The translations under genes and the position numbers were made by a program. A stretch of DNA of 64,000 nt from Bacteroidota bacterium (GTDB lineage: Bacteria > Bacteroidota > Bacteroidia > Chitinophagales > Chitinophagaceae). The notes beneath the pieces were generated by a model, which had not been told where the DNA came from, ran no database searches, and saw nothing but the letters and a program-made list of their open reading frames with translations. Below are positions 1 through 8,606 of the stretch, piece after piece. The stretch spans positions 12,052 through 76,051 of the forward strand of contig JAEZGS010000007.1 in assembly GCA_023437225.1 (NCBI GenBank). The letters are read 5' to 3'. How positions within the stretch are numbered: position 1 is the stretch's first letter; each line of letters opens with the position of its first letter.

Positions 1-338
1 AGTTCTTCGAGGTTGAACGGTTTTGTAAGGTAATCATCGGCACCTTTTTTCAAACCCAGAACCCGGTCGGCGCTCGTGTTCTTAGCACTCAAAATCAATA
101 TCGGAACTTCATTGTGTTGAACCCGCAGACGCTCCGTTACACTAATACCATCGGTTCCGGGAAGCATGATGTCCATAATGATCAGGTCAAAATATTCCTG
201 CTCAACTTTCTTCAATGCTTCCGATCCGTTATAAGCAGAAGTTATTTCGTAACCTTCCAACTCAAGGTTAAGCTTAAGTGCGTCGTGAAGGTTTTCTTCG
301 TCTTCTACAAGTAATATCGAAGCTTTTTGTGTTGCCAT
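1..338 (-). CDS. Response regulator, receiver domain (3' end outside window)
   Basis: Phosphoacceptor partner of the histidine kinase encoded just upstream (15 bp gap). The visible 112 codons form a complete CheY-like receiver: acidic pair E12/D13, phosphorylation site D56 in the context IIMDIMLPG, conserved S84 and K106 (LTKPF). The ATG at 338 begins MATQKASILLVEDEE, the usual N-terminus. The output domain lies beyond the left edge; an OmpR/PhoB-type DNA-binding domain would be usual for a regulator paired with this type of kinase, but it is not seen. The gene is cut by the window edge, not broken. Confidence 0.93.
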   Translation of the reverse strand, partial: MATQKASILLVEDEENLHDALKLNLELEGYEITSAYNGSEALKKVEQEYFDLIIMDIMLPGTDGISVTERLRVQHNEVPILILSAKNTSADRVLGLKKGADDYLTKPFNLEE

Positions 339-353
339 GTGTATCTCTTCCAT

Positions 354-1328
354 CTACGTTTTAAAAGTAACGGTGAATACAGATCCGCGTGGTGTGTTAT
401 CAGTAACCTGTATCCTGGCTCTATGTGCTTCCGCTATCTTTCGGCAAAGGTACAATCCCAGTCCTGTTCCCTTTGTAACGCGGGTTTGTTCATTCCCCAC
501 CCGATAGAACTTGTCAAAAATATATTTGCGCTCTTTCACAGGAATGCCCACACCTTCATCACTTACTTTTAATACGATGGATTCTGATCCTTTATGTAGA
601 TCAAGTCCGATGGTTGTGCCCGGGGGCGAATACTTCACCGCATTTTCCAGCAGGTTGCTCACCAGCATCTGGATGAGTACTTCGTCCCCCGTAAACAAGA
701 TGGATTCCTGAAACGCAATATTCCATTGCTTATCCATAAATCTATGTTGTGCATCGCTCACAATCTCGCGCGTCGCTGCCGACAGATCGAACTCTTCACG
801 TGCTCTGTGATAGCGGCCCGATTCTAACTGGGCACTGACAAGGATGTTATTTGCTAATTGATCAAGGCGACTGGCTTCTTTCAATGTGGACTCGATAAGC
901 TTGTTCTGTTTCGCTTCATCGAGTTTGTGTTTTTGTAACGTTTGCAAATTAAGCCGGGTAATGGCAATGGGAGTTTTCAATTCATGGGTTACTGCCATCA
1001 TGAAATTCTCCTGTTGTTGTTGCAATCGGAATTGACGACGCACTGCCCTGAACAGATATACCGCGCACACCAGTATCAACAATAAAAAGGTAACGCCTTC
1101 TCCTACATACTGATTGAAGTGTCGGTTGCGATGGTCATTTATCTCAGCAATCTTTTGCATGTACTGCGGATCATCTGCATTCAGGAGGCTGATCCTGTAT
1201 CCGGTCATCTCGCGGTTTTGTGTTTCAAGTTCAATGAACCAGAATACCAATGCCGCAATGATGTATAGGAGCAATACCCAGTAAATAATGGTAATGATGC
1301 GCCGCCTGGTTTTCAATGATTGAGCCAT
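354..1328 (-). CDS. Sensor histidine kinase
   Basis: Membrane sensor that autophosphorylates and passes phosphate to the adjacent response regulator. 324 residues: first membrane segment about 12-33, a short extracytoplasmic loop about 35-77, second membrane segment about 79-97, then directly the HisKA helix with H115 in AVTHELKTP, so no HAMP domain is evident. The HATPase part carries the N box (NLLENAVKY), G1 (DEGVGIP), F box (FDKFYRV) and G2 (GTGLGLYL). Co-oriented behind gldH with a 12 bp gap, so it is probably co-transcribed with it. The signal sensed is unknown. Confidence 0.95.
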   Translation of the reverse strand: MAQSLKTRRRIITIIYWVLLLYIIAALVFWFIELETQNREMTGYRISLLNADDPQYMQKIAEINDHRNRHFNQYVGEGVTFLLLILVCAVYLFRAVRRQFRLQQQQENFMMAVTHELKTPIAITRLNLQTLQKHKLDEAKQNKLIESTLKEASRLDQLANNILVSAQLESGRYHRAREEFDLSAATREIVSDAQHRFMDKQWNIAFQESILFTGDEVLIQMLVSNLLENAVKYSPPGTTIGLDLHKGSESIVLKVSDEGVGIPVKERKYIFDKFYRVGNEQTRVTKGTGLGLYLCRKIAEAHRARIQVTDNTPRGSVFTVTFKT

Positions 1329-1340
1329 GCGCTTTTATTT

Positions 1341-1805
1341 TCAAGGTGCTTTTTCTATCCGGATGCCCACATTCATCACATGAGCAAGAGGGTCTTCGCG
1401 CATGATGTTCTCGATGCGGAAGGTATATATGCCCTTCTTGGGAAACCTTGCCGGAGCTATCAGTATGCGGTGTTCAAAGATGTCGTCCATCCCTGAACCA
1501 AGCCATCCTTTGTCGTCGGTCGCCAGTCTCAGGTCGAAGCGTTGCCTGCGTTCCTTTTCACCGGGAACGGAAGTATAGAGGTTGATCCAAAGATTATTAT
1601 ATCGATAAGCATCTGTATGCCTCACCACCGCATAAATATTATGTACTGATATCGTGTCGGTGATTTCAACTTTCACCTCAGGTATGAAGTTGCCCTGCCA
1701 TTCATGTGATGGAATGGCAACATTTTTTTCGAAGACGCCTGTGGTGAATTCGCATGATGCGAACAACAGGCAGAGGAATAAAGGAGCAATGATCTTCCTA
1801 AGCAT
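1341..1805 (-). CDS. gldH: Gliding motility lipoprotein GldH
   Basis: Outer-membrane or periplasmic lipoprotein required for gliding in Flavobacterium. 154 residues with a lipoprotein signal ending in LFASC (lipidated Cys about 18). The mature start (FEKNVAIPSHEWQ) and the segment VVRHTDAYRYNNLWINL match what I know of GldH. It begins 1 bp after the stop of the yicC-family gene and ends 12 bp before the histidine kinase, so it sits in the middle of a five-gene minus-strand unit. The other gld gene here, gldA, is 38 kb away. Its presence supports a Bacteroidota host. Confidence 0.85.
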   Translation of the reverse strand: MLRKIIAPLFLCLLFASCEFTTGVFEKNVAIPSHEWQGNFIPEVKVEITDTISVHNIYAVVRHTDAYRYNNLWINLYTSVPGEKERRQRFDLRLATDDKGWLGSGMDDIFEHRILIAPARFPKKGIYTFRIENIMREDPLAHVMNVGIRIEKAP

Positions 1806-1806
1806 C

Positions 1807-2682
1807 TTATAAAACGTTCAGTACTTGTTCTTTTGCTTTTTCCAGTTCATCTTTCATAAGCACTACACATCGCTGTATGGTGCTGTCGTATGCTTTCGCG
1901 CCAGTAGTGTTGATCTCACGTCCGATCTCCTGCAACACAAAAGAAAGCTTCTTGCCCTTGCCGTCTTCTTCGTTATTGAGTATCGAAACGAAATAGTCAC
2001 AATGGTTCTTCAATCGAACCTGTTCTTCCGAAAGATCGATCTTTTCAATGTAGTAGATGATTTCCTGCTCAAGCCGATTCGGATCGTAATTCTCTTTCCC
2101 AACGTTCTCTTCGAGAACTTTCTTAAGACCTTCTTTGATCTTTTGTTTACGAAGCGGTTCAAGTTGAGCAATCTCTTCCTGTTGCTCCCGGATGTTCTGT
2201 ATGCGAAGAGTCAAATCGCGATGAAGCGACTGCCCTTCTTCTTTCCGATGATGATTCAGATTGTTTACAGCTTCTTCAATTACTTTTCGCAAGCCCTCCC
2301 ACTCTTCGTCATTAAGTGTTTCTCCAGTAGGGGTGATAACTTCGGGAAGCTTAAGAAGAGTACTTAACACATGGGATGGATCCAGGTTGAGATCCTGTGC
2401 GATCTTTGATATCGGTTCGAAATAAGCTTTTGCCAGGTCTGTATTGATGGATACAGGTTTTGCGCTGCCTGTTTCTTTAAGAGTGATGGTGCAGTCAATA
2501 GTGCCGCGATACAAATGCTGCGACAGCATTGTTCTTATTTCAAACTCGAATGGCTTTAGAAATGCAGGCAGTTTGAGATTCAGTTCAAATTGTTTTCCGT
2601 TGAGCGACTTGATGTCTACCAGGAATGTTTTATCACCCACGGGTTGTTCCGCTCTTCCAAAACCTGTCATCGATCGAACCAT
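1807..2682 (-). CDS. YicC/YloC-family endoribonuclease
   Basis: 291 residues. The N-terminus MVRSMTGFGRAEQ is the family signature, so the ATG at 2682 is chosen over an in-frame ATG at 2727 that would add 15 unrelated residues and overlap the preceding gene. The C-terminal DUF1732 part contains LQEIGREINTTGAKA followed by the usual MKDELEKAKEQVLNV helix. E. coli YicC is described as an endoribonuclease acting on small RNA; the same activity here is inferred from the family. The middle is acidic and helical. It sits 44 bp downstream of the pseudouridine synthase gene, another RNA-acting enzyme, and 1 bp before gldH. Confidence 0.9.
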   Translation of the reverse strand: MVRSMTGFGRAEQPVGDKTFLVDIKSLNGKQFELNLKLPAFLKPFEFEIRTMLSQHLYRGTIDCTITLKETGSAKPVSINTDLAKAYFEPISKIAQDLNLDPSHVLSTLLKLPEVITPTGETLNDEEWEGLRKVIEEAVNNLNHHRKEEGQSLHRDLTLRIQNIREQQEEIAQLEPLRKQKIKEGLKKVLEENVGKENYDPNRLEQEIIYYIEKIDLSEEQVRLKNHCDYFVSILNNEEDGKGKKLSFVLQEIGREINTTGAKAYDSTIQRCVVLMKDELEKAKEQVLNVL

Positions 2683-2726
2683 ATGAGAAAAATTTGTAGC
2701 AAGGTAATTGTTTATTGCAATTGTCA

Positions 2727-3323
2727 TTACGAAAAAGGCAAGCCGGTTCTTTTATATGCCTCTGCTTTACTCATTTCCCGGATGTCTCCGGCTTCCAGAC
2801 CATCTATCGTCATCTTTCCGATCCTGTATCTGACAAGTCGCAATGTTGGATATCCTGTTGCCGCTGTCATCTTTCTCACCTGGCGATTTTTTCCTTCGTG
2901 GATGGCAATACTGATCCAACTGGTTGGAATGGCCTTGCGGAAACGGATGGGAGGAATTCTTTGGGGCAATGATGGTTCGTTGATGAGCAACGAAACTTTT
3001 GCGGGGCGGGTGCGATATGTTTTGCCATCGACACTGATATCAACTCCGCTCTGCAGTTGCAGGATCGCATCGCTGCTAATAGCACCTTCTACCTGTACGT
3101 AGTATTCTTTTTCATGTTGAAACGACGGGTGGGTAAGTCGATGTTTGAAAAAATTATCATTGGTAAGAATCAGCAATCCTTCGCTGTCATAATCAAGTCG
3201 TCCTACAGGATACACGTCCGGAGCCACTTTGAACACATCTTTCAATGTCTTCTTATTATCCGAAGGACTGAATTGAGTAATTACCTGGAAAGGTTTGTAA
3301 GCGATAAAATACTGCTGCGTCAT
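2727..3323 (-). CDS. RluE-type rRNA pseudouridine synthase
   Basis: Isomerises a uridine in rRNA. 198 residues with no S4 domain, like RluE rather than RsuA or RluB. The RsuA-family catalytic loop is clear: VYPVGRLDYDSEGLLILTND, with the catalytic Asp in GRLD, and the later KNRQVRKMTAATGYPTLRLVR motif. The start MTQQYFIAYKP at 3323 fits the family; the frame is open further upstream but those residues are not family-like. The exact target uridine cannot be read from sequence. Its leader contains a strong hairpin covering the ribosome binding site (3333-3356). First gene of the rluE-yicC-gldH-kinase-regulator unit. Confidence 0.9.
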   Translation of the reverse strand: MTQQYFIAYKPFQVITQFSPSDNKKTLKDVFKVAPDVYPVGRLDYDSEGLLILTNDNFFKHRLTHPSFQHEKEYYVQVEGAISSDAILQLQSGVDISVDGKTYRTRPAKVSLLINEPSLPQRIPPIRFRKAIPTSWISIAIHEGKNRQVRKMTAATGYPTLRLVRYRIGKMTIDGLEAGDIREMSKAEAYKRTGLPFS

Positions 3324-3332
3324 AAAAGAAAA

Positions 3333-3356
3333 ATCCTCCTGAAAAATCAGGAGGAT
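3333..3356 (-). promoter_or_regulatory. Perfect hairpin covering the ribosome binding site
   Basis: A 10-bp perfect stem (ATCCTCCTGA / TCAGGAGGAT) with a 4-base loop lies 9 bases before the start codon at 3323. On the minus strand its 3' arm holds AGGAGG, a full Shine-Dalgarno sequence, and its 5' arm holds the anti-SD-like CCTCCT. The stem is followed by TTTTTCTTTT up to the ATG, so it also resembles an intrinsic terminator or attenuator. Strong SD sequences are rare in this window, which makes its burial in a hairpin more notable. Confidence 0.6.
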
Positions 3357-3541
3357 AATATGTAGATGGGTTAGTAAGTACCGGGAATAAATTCCCTTCA
3401 CAATATTAAAAATAATTTTTTCTATATGAAAAAAAATTCCAACAAATTTTATTCACAATTTTTTCGTGAGCGTGGGGAAAACACTTGCAATGTATCGCGA
3501 GTGCACACGACTGTTGAATCAAATCTGTTTGTTGAATGATT

Positions 3542-3549
3542 TACTTTCG
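3542..3549 (+). promoter_or_regulatory. Candidate -7 box for the lpxD-like gene
   Basis: TACTTTCG resembles the Bacteroidota TAnnTTTG -7 box with one difference. It ends 14 bases before the ATG at 3564, and a TTGAATC lies about 23 bases upstream as a possible -33 element. Weak alone, but it is in the right place in a divergent intergenic region. Confidence 0.35.
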
Positions 3550-3563
3550 CCAAAACTTCTCTC

Positions 3564-4508
3564 ATGAAATTTCCAACTCCCGTATCGGTTCAATGGTTTG
3601 CAGAGTTTATTGGTGCTGAGCTGATCGGTAATAAAGATGGGCAGGCAACAGGTATCAATGAGATTCACAAAGTAGAAAGTGGCGATCTTGTATTTGTTGA
3701 TCACCCGAAGTATTATGATAAGTGTCTTAATTCCGCAGCCACATACATCATCATTAACCAGGCAACTGCAGTACCTGATGGGAAGGCCATACTTGTACAT
3801 CCTGAACCTTTCGAAGCATACTTGAAAATAGTACGGCACTTCCGTCCTTTTGAACCGGGTATGGAAGCGAATAACAGCATTTCATCTGTTGCATCGTCTG
3901 CTATCATTTATCCTGGTGCGTACATTGGCAGACATGTAACGGTTGGTGAAAACACAATCATACATCCGAATGTTACTATCATGGATCATTGCGTTATTGG
4001 GAACAATGTGATCATCCAGGCCGGCACAGTCATTGGCTCTGATGCGTTCTATTACAATACAAAAAAGAATCGTTCCGTCTGGTACAAGAAGATGGACAGT
4101 TGCGGGCGTGTGATCATTGAAGACTTCGTTGAAATCGGCGCCGGATGTACCATTGATCGTGGTGTTAGTCATGATACGATTATTGGCGAAGGCTCAAAGC
4201 TGGATAATCATGTGCATATCGGTCATGATACCGTGCTGGGAAAGAACTGTCTTCTCGCTGCACAGGTGGCGATTGCAGGAGCAACAACATTAGGCAACGG
4301 TGTTGTGTTGTGGGGACAGGTAGGTGTATCCAAGACGCTGACCATCGGGGACAACGCCGTGATACTTGCACAGAGTGGTGTAGGTGGATCGCTTGCCGCA
4401 AATCAGACATATTGGGGTTCGCCTGCAGAAGATGCTTTAACAAAAAAGCGTGAACTGGTTTGGGTAAAGCGAATCCCCGAGATGTGGGAGAAACTGAAGT
4501 TGAAATGA
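3564..4508 (+). CDS. lpxD: LpxD-like UDP-3-O-acylglucosamine N-acyltransferase
   Basis: Adds the N-linked hydroxyacyl chain in lipid A synthesis, in the cytoplasm. 314 residues. The N-terminal LpxD uridine-binding type domain covers about 1-100 (KVESGDLVFVDHPKYYDKCL), then a left-handed beta helix of hexapeptide repeats about 105-290 (for example GRHVTVGENTIIHPNVTI). The likely catalytic His is H221 in LDNHVHIGHDTVLG. Bacteroidota often carry a second, shorter LpxD paralogue, and this could be that copy. It is transcribed alone, divergent from the pseudouridine synthase and meeting the next minus-strand gene tail to tail with no gap. Confidence 0.88.
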   Translation: MKFPTPVSVQWFAEFIGAELIGNKDGQATGINEIHKVESGDLVFVDHPKYYDKCLNSAATYIIINQATAVPDGKAILVHPEPFEAYLKIVRHFRPFEPGMEANNSISSVASSAIIYPGAYIGRHVTVGENTIIHPNVTIMDHCVIGNNVIIQAGTVIGSDAFYYNTKKNRSVWYKKMDSCGRVIIEDFVEIGAGCTIDRGVSHDTIIGEGSKLDNHVHIGHDTVLGKNCLLAAQVAIAGATTLGNGVVLWGQVGVSKTLTIGDNAVILAQSGVGGSLAANQTYWGSPAEDALTKKRELVWVKRIPEMWEKLKLK

Positions 4509-5594
4509 TCATCGATAGATGTAATCATAAGGAAGCAACTCCGCTACCTTCTTCCATGCCCAGTAACCGGTAGTGATCAGATCATACTGCTCATAGAAGT
4601 ATCCATTTTCTTCAATGGCAAATCCATCGTTGATACTTAAAAGTGTTACCTGCATCTTTGTGTCCTTTGGAAGTTTGAATTCCGACAGGAACTTTTTGTC
4701 GGGAAATACTTTCTTGTAGGAGACGCGGTAATTTCCGTTGAAATAAACCTGCGCGGTCGTACTGTCCATGCTGAACACCGTACTGTCATATGGATCGATC
4801 AGTGTTCCCTTGTTTTCTTTGTCAAGTTGTTCAATGATGAATCCTTCATCTGTCAGTATGCTGTCATAATATGAGCGCATAAAATGCAGCCTCGAACCGA
4901 GGTACGTACGTGCACGATTCTTTTCCCAGTACTCTTTCATTTCTTCGGTGGAATCCATTTCCTGGAAGAAGGGGTCGCCAGTGAACTGGCTGATCTTATT
5001 ATTGTAATCATAACTGAAAGAATCGAGCGAGTAGCGTATCCGGTATCCTAGTTTTTGATTGATCACATTAAGATCTTCCCGCGCCGTGACACGCAAACGA
5101 TGACGCTTGTTTGTTTTGGTATAAAAGAATCTCAGTGTTTCGGGGTTCTCGATGATGCAGCTATCAGCGTTTGCTGTATTTCCGATAAAGTGATCAAGGA
5201 AGAACGTTCCGAAGCGTTCCCAGCCATTCGCAACTTCATTGGATGCAACAACTGCAACTTCTTCCAGGGCTTTATTCTGTTGAACGAGGTATATCATTAT
5301 AGTGTCCGGGAGTGGCATCGCATTGCTCACCCTAATCATCTTCTTTTCATAACCTGTGTAGGAGATAACGATGTCATAGCCGCCCTGCGGAAGTCGCAGA
5401 AAAAACAAGCCCTCTGCATTTGATATGGTGCCGTGCGTTGTGTTGGTGGCAAAAGCAGAAGCGCCCTGTAAGGGTTGATTTGTTGTTGAATCGAGCACTT
5501 TTCCAAGCACAGAGAAATTGCGCTCCTGTGCTTTTATAACTGCTGGAAACAGGAAGATCGCGAACAAAGAGCAAACAAGGAATGTCGTTTTCAT
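4509..5594 (-). CDS. Secreted protein with carboxypeptidase regulatory-like domain
   Basis: 361 residues. A signal peptide (about 1-23, ending in KAQ) leads into a CarboxypepD-regulatory-like beta-sandwich at about 27-95 (VLGKVLDSTTNQPLQGASAFATN, GYEKKMIRVSN), the plug-type domain common on Bacteroidota surface proteins. The remaining 260 residues have no family I recognise; they contain many aromatic and charged residues and no membrane segment. No TonB plug or barrel follows, so it is not a receptor. It lies 18 bp after the SDR gene, probably co-transcribed. Function unknown. Confidence 0.75.
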   Translation of the reverse strand: MKTTFLVCSLFAIFLFPAVIKAQERNFSVLGKVLDSTTNQPLQGASAFATNTTHGTISNAEGLFFLRLPQGGYDIVISYTGYEKKMIRVSNAMPLPDTIMIYLVQQNKALEEVAVVASNEVANGWERFGTFFLDHFIGNTANADSCIIENPETLRFFYTKTNKRHRLRVTAREDLNVINQKLGYRIRYSLDSFSYDYNNKISQFTGDPFFQEMDSTEEMKEYWEKNRARTYLGSRLHFMRSYYDSILTDEGFIIEQLDKENKGTLIDPYDSTVFSMDSTTAQVYFNGNYRVSYKKVFPDKKFLSEFKLPKDTKMQVTLLSINDGFAIEENGYFYEQYDLITTGYWAWKKVAELLPYDYIYR

Positions 5595-5612
5595 AGTGTG
5601 AGGTCTTTATCG

Positions 5613-6593
5613 TTATGGCAATTCGCTGCTGTATTTTTTGCATGCTTGCTGCACCGTTTCTTCGAGCGGGCGGAATGCAAACCCCGGAAGCGCATCCAGT
5701 ACGCTCGAATTGTCGAAGTAAGTTACCGAATTTGCAATACGTGCGCTTTCTCTTGTAAGCAGTGTTTTCTTTCCAAACATTGATTTCAATCTTTCCACTC
5801 TCCATGCAATCGAGGAAAGAAATGGCGTTGCTTCCCGTACTGGACGCTTCTTCCCAAATCCATCGGCAATTGTGTCAAATAGTTTTTTGAACGACCAGTT
5901 ATCGGAATTAAGAATAAATCTTTTGGACTGTATCGATGATTCCATCAACATCACGACTGCTTTTGCTGCATCTTCAACATCGACGAAGCCATTTACTCCA
6001 TTGCTGTAGTAAGGGAATTCATTATAAACGCTTCTGAAAAGCGCGCAACTTGAACTGTTCCAATCCCCATAGCCAAGGATGGTACTGGGATTTACAATCA
6101 CTGAATTCACGCCCTCTGCCATCCCTCTCCATACTTCCAGTTCGCCCTGATATTTACTTACCGCATAGTGTGTATTGATGCTGCTCTCCGTCCATTTCTT
6201 TTGTTCGTTAACAGTATCTCCGTTTCTGGTTCTTCCCAATGCTGCAATTGAGCTGACGTGTACGAATCTTTTAATGCCTGCATCAATAGACGCGTTCACT
6301 ACATTTGCCGTGCCTTCAACATTCGTTTTAAACATACGCTCTTTATCGCGCGAATGAAAAGACACCACTGCAGCAGAGTGGATGACCGCTGTTGCTCCTG
6401 CAAACGCCTCTTCGAGCGATACCACGTCGAGAATATCGCCTTCGATCCATTCAACCCTGTCAAGAATCTGTTTGGATATAAAGTGAGGAAGTGACCGGTT
6501 CCTTCTGATTGCGCGCACGGAATATCCTTTTTCAATAAGTTCTTTGATAATATAAGCGCCAAGAAATCCCGTACCGCCAGTGACTACTACCAT
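5613..6593 (-). CDS. NAD-dependent epimerase/dehydratase (extended SDR)
   Basis: 326 residues with the extended short-chain dehydrogenase layout: N-terminal Rossmann motif TGGTGFLG (Gly 6, 9, 12), then D-type NAD region WIEGDILD, HSAAVVSF, the catalytic Ser/Thr region HVSSIAALG, and the YxxxK pair in HYAVSKYQGE. The substrate-binding part resembles dihydroflavonol-reductase or NAD(P)-dependent nucleoside-sugar enzymes, but the substrate cannot be inferred. It is followed 18 bp later by the secreted protein gene. The upstream gap to the 3-hydroxyacyl-CoA dehydrogenase is 71 bp. Confidence 0.85.
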   Translation of the reverse strand: MVVVTGGTGFLGAYIIKELIEKGYSVRAIRRNRSLPHFISKQILDRVEWIEGDILDVVSLEEAFAGATAVIHSAAVVSFHSRDKERMFKTNVEGTANVVNASIDAGIKRFVHVSSIAALGRTRNGDTVNEQKKWTESSINTHYAVSKYQGELEVWRGMAEGVNSVIVNPSTILGYGDWNSSSCALFRSVYNEFPYYSNGVNGFVDVEDAAKAVVMLMESSIQSKRFILNSDNWSFKKLFDTIADGFGKKRPVREATPFLSSIAWRVERLKSMFGKKTLLTRESARIANSVTYFDNSSVLDALPGFAFRPLEETVQQACKKYSSELP

Positions 6594-6664
6594 ATTTCAA
6601 TATTGAACCGCCTTGTAGATGTTTAAAGGCCCAAGTTAAGTAACAAACAGCAAGCCATCGTATT

Positions 6665-7516
6665 TCAGTAGTTGTAATAACCACTACCGCTCTTTTTTCC
6701 GAGCAGTCCCTGCTTTACCATGTCCTGTTGAACAGGCGATGGCTTCAATCGATCGGGAGATCCAAGTGCCTCGTAAACCTGCTTGCTCACACCGTAGTTG
6801 ATATCGTTGCCAATGAGATCCATCAATCGGAACGGACCCATTTTGAATCCGGTCGACTCCATCAATAAATCAATCTGTTCCACCGTTGCCTTATCCTGTT
6901 CCAGCATTCGCAGGGCTTCAAGGTAATACGGGCGGGCCACACGATTCACAATGAATCCAGGTGCATCTTTACAAATGACTGCATGCTTTCCCAGTTGCAG
7001 AGCCATGCTGCCGAGTTGGGCAATTGTTTGTTCCGATGTTTTCTCTGCGCGAACAATTTCCACAAGTTTCATGATCGCCGGTGGATTAAAGAAGTGCATG
7101 CCGGCAAACCTTTCCGGTCGTGTGACCGACTTGGCGAGAGTTGTTACCGATAATGAAGAAGTGTTGCTTGCAATTATGGTCTCGGAGGAATTCAATTCAT
7201 CGAGCTGCATGAGCAATAACTGCTTCGCATCCGGATCTTCTATGATCGCCTCAATAATTATGTCTGCAATGCAGTCAGTAACTTTTGTGGAATAGCCAAT
7301 GCGTTCGGCGATGGCTTCAGATTGAATTGGACTGATCTTTCCTTTCTGTTGCAATAGTTTCAGCGCCTCTTCAATTGTATGCTTGGCAGAGGAAAGTACC
7401 TCCTGGTTTGGGTCGAAGAGGATGGTCCGGTATCCGCATGTTGCTGCGGCCTGGGCAATGCCCCTGCCCATGGTTCCCGCCCCACAAACACATATTGATA
7501 ATTGCTGATCCTGCAT
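6665..7516 (-). CDS. 3-hydroxyacyl-CoA dehydrogenase (3-hydroxybutyryl-CoA type)
   Basis: NAD-dependent oxidation of 3-hydroxyacyl-CoA, as in beta-oxidation or butyrate metabolism. 283 residues, the normal size for the single-function (Hbd/PaaH) type: Rossmann motif CGAGTMGRGIAQA, then ASNTSSLSVTTLA and AGMHFFNPPAIMKLVEIV, and the C-terminal 3HCDH domain PGFIVNRVARPYYLEALRML. The catalytic His is in HFFNPP. The start is taken as the ATG at 7516, which is 2 bp after the pheS stop; an upstream TTG overlaps that stop. It probably shares a transcript with pheS. Confidence 0.9.
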   Translation of the reverse strand: MQDQQLSICVCGAGTMGRGIAQAAATCGYRTILFDPNQEVLSSAKHTIEEALKLLQQKGKISPIQSEAIAERIGYSTKVTDCIADIIIEAIIEDPDAKQLLLMQLDELNSSETIIASNTSSLSVTTLAKSVTRPERFAGMHFFNPPAIMKLVEIVRAEKTSEQTIAQLGSMALQLGKHAVICKDAPGFIVNRVARPYYLEALRMLEQDKATVEQIDLLMESTGFKMGPFRLMDLIGNDINYGVSKQVYEALGSPDRLKPSPVQQDMVKQGLLGKKSGSGYYNY

Positions 7517-7518
7517 GA

Positions 7519-8550
7519 TCAAATCGCTGGGCCGAATTGCCGGAGAAATCTTACGTCATTCTCACTGAACAACCGGATATCATTAATTCCATATTTCAGT
7601 AGTGCAGGTCTTTCGATTCCCATTCCAAATGCAAACCCGGTGTATTTGTTAGAATCAATGCCGCAGTTCTCCAGGACATTTGGATGGATCATACCACAAC
7701 CAAGTATCTCCAGCCAGCCTGTTTTTTTACAAACGTTGCAACCCTTGCCTTCACAAAGCTGGCAACTGATATCCATTTCTGCACTTGGCTCGGTGAATGG
7801 AAAATAACTGGGACGAAAACGAACTTTTACATCCTTGCCATACATCTCCTGCACGAAGAAGTACAATGTTTGTTTCAGATCTGCAAACGAAACCTGTTCG
7901 TCAATATACAATCCTTCTACCTGGTGGAAGAAGCAATGCGAACGAGCACTGATCGTCTCATTTCTGTAAACACGGCCCGGGCAGATGATCCTTAAAGGAA
8001 GCTTTCCTTTTTCCATCTCACGGATCTGGATATTGCTCGTATGCGTGCGTAGCAACCAGTCGGGGTTCTGGTTGATATAAAAGGTGTCCTGCATATCCCG
8101 TGCTGGATGATGTTCAGGAAGATTCAATGCAGTGAAGTTGTGCCAGTCGTCCTCAATTTCCGGTCCCTCAGCAACAGCGAAACCCAAACGTTGAAACACT
8201 TCAATGATGCGGTTGCGCATAAGGCTAATGGGGTGGCGACTGCCTAATGGAAACTGATCGCCGGGAAGCGTCAGGTCAATATTGCTTTTTTCTTTCTCAG
8301 TGCTGGTTTCGAGTTCCGACTTCCAGCGCTCATATTTGCTTTCAGCAAGTTGTTTGAAATCGTTTAGTACCTGTCCAAATTCTTTTTTTCGCTCAACGGG
8401 CACGTTGCGCATTTCTGTAAACAGGTTTTTTAGGATGCCTTTGGTACCCAGAAAACGTATGCGGTATGCCTCGAGTGAATCGGCTCCATTCACTGGTGTA
8501 GACTCTATTTCCTGCTTGTATTGTTCTATCTGTTGCAGCAGCTGTTCCAT
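7519..8550 (-). CDS. pheS: Phenylalanine-tRNA ligase alpha subunit
   Basis: Charges tRNA-Phe together with PheT, which is not in this window. 343 residues, the usual length. The N-terminal coiled coil (about 1-85) is followed by the class II core: motif 2 region with FHQVEGLYIDE, the RFRPSYFPFTEPSAE segment and motif 3 FAFGMGIERPALLKYGI. The start at 8550 (MEQLLQQIEQYKQ) is preferred over a longer frame because a TATCTTTG box sits 4 bases before it. The next gene begins 2 bp after its stop. Confidence 0.97.
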   Translation of the reverse strand: MEQLLQQIEQYKQEIESTPVNGADSLEAYRIRFLGTKGILKNLFTEMRNVPVERKKEFGQVLNDFKQLAESKYERWKSELETSTEKEKSNIDLTLPGDQFPLGSRHPISLMRNRIIEVFQRLGFAVAEGPEIEDDWHNFTALNLPEHHPARDMQDTFYINQNPDWLLRTHTSNIQIREMEKGKLPLRIICPGRVYRNETISARSHCFFHQVEGLYIDEQVSFADLKQTLYFFVQEMYGKDVKVRFRPSYFPFTEPSAEMDISCQLCEGKGCNVCKKTGWLEILGCGMIHPNVLENCGIDSNKYTGFAFGMGIERPALLKYGINDIRLFSENDVRFLRQFGPAI

Positions 8551-8554
8551 GGCG

Positions 8555-8562
8555 CAAAGATA
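8555..8562 (-). promoter_or_regulatory. -7 box (TATCTTTG) directly before pheS
   Basis: Exact match to TAnnTTTG on the minus strand, separated from the pheS ATG by only CGCC. Transcription would begin at or next to the start codon, giving a leaderless pheS mRNA. Confidence 0.5.
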
Positions 8563-8594
8563 GCTGTTAAAGTCCACTCAATGGAAATATCCCC

Positions 8595-8602
8595 TAATTT
8601 GC
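8595..8602 (+). promoter_or_regulatory. Candidate -7 box (TAATTTGC) before the arginase-fold gene
   Basis: One T short of TAnnTTTG. It ends 4 bases before the ATG at 8607, so the transcript would be nearly leaderless. It is divergent from the pheS promoter about 33 bp away. Confidence 0.35.
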
Positions 8603-8606
8603 GGGC

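Noticed and set aside
7514..7522. TTG start for the 3-hydroxyacyl-CoA dehydrogenase at 7522
   Set aside because: It would overlap the pheS stop; an ATG two codons later fits the family start.
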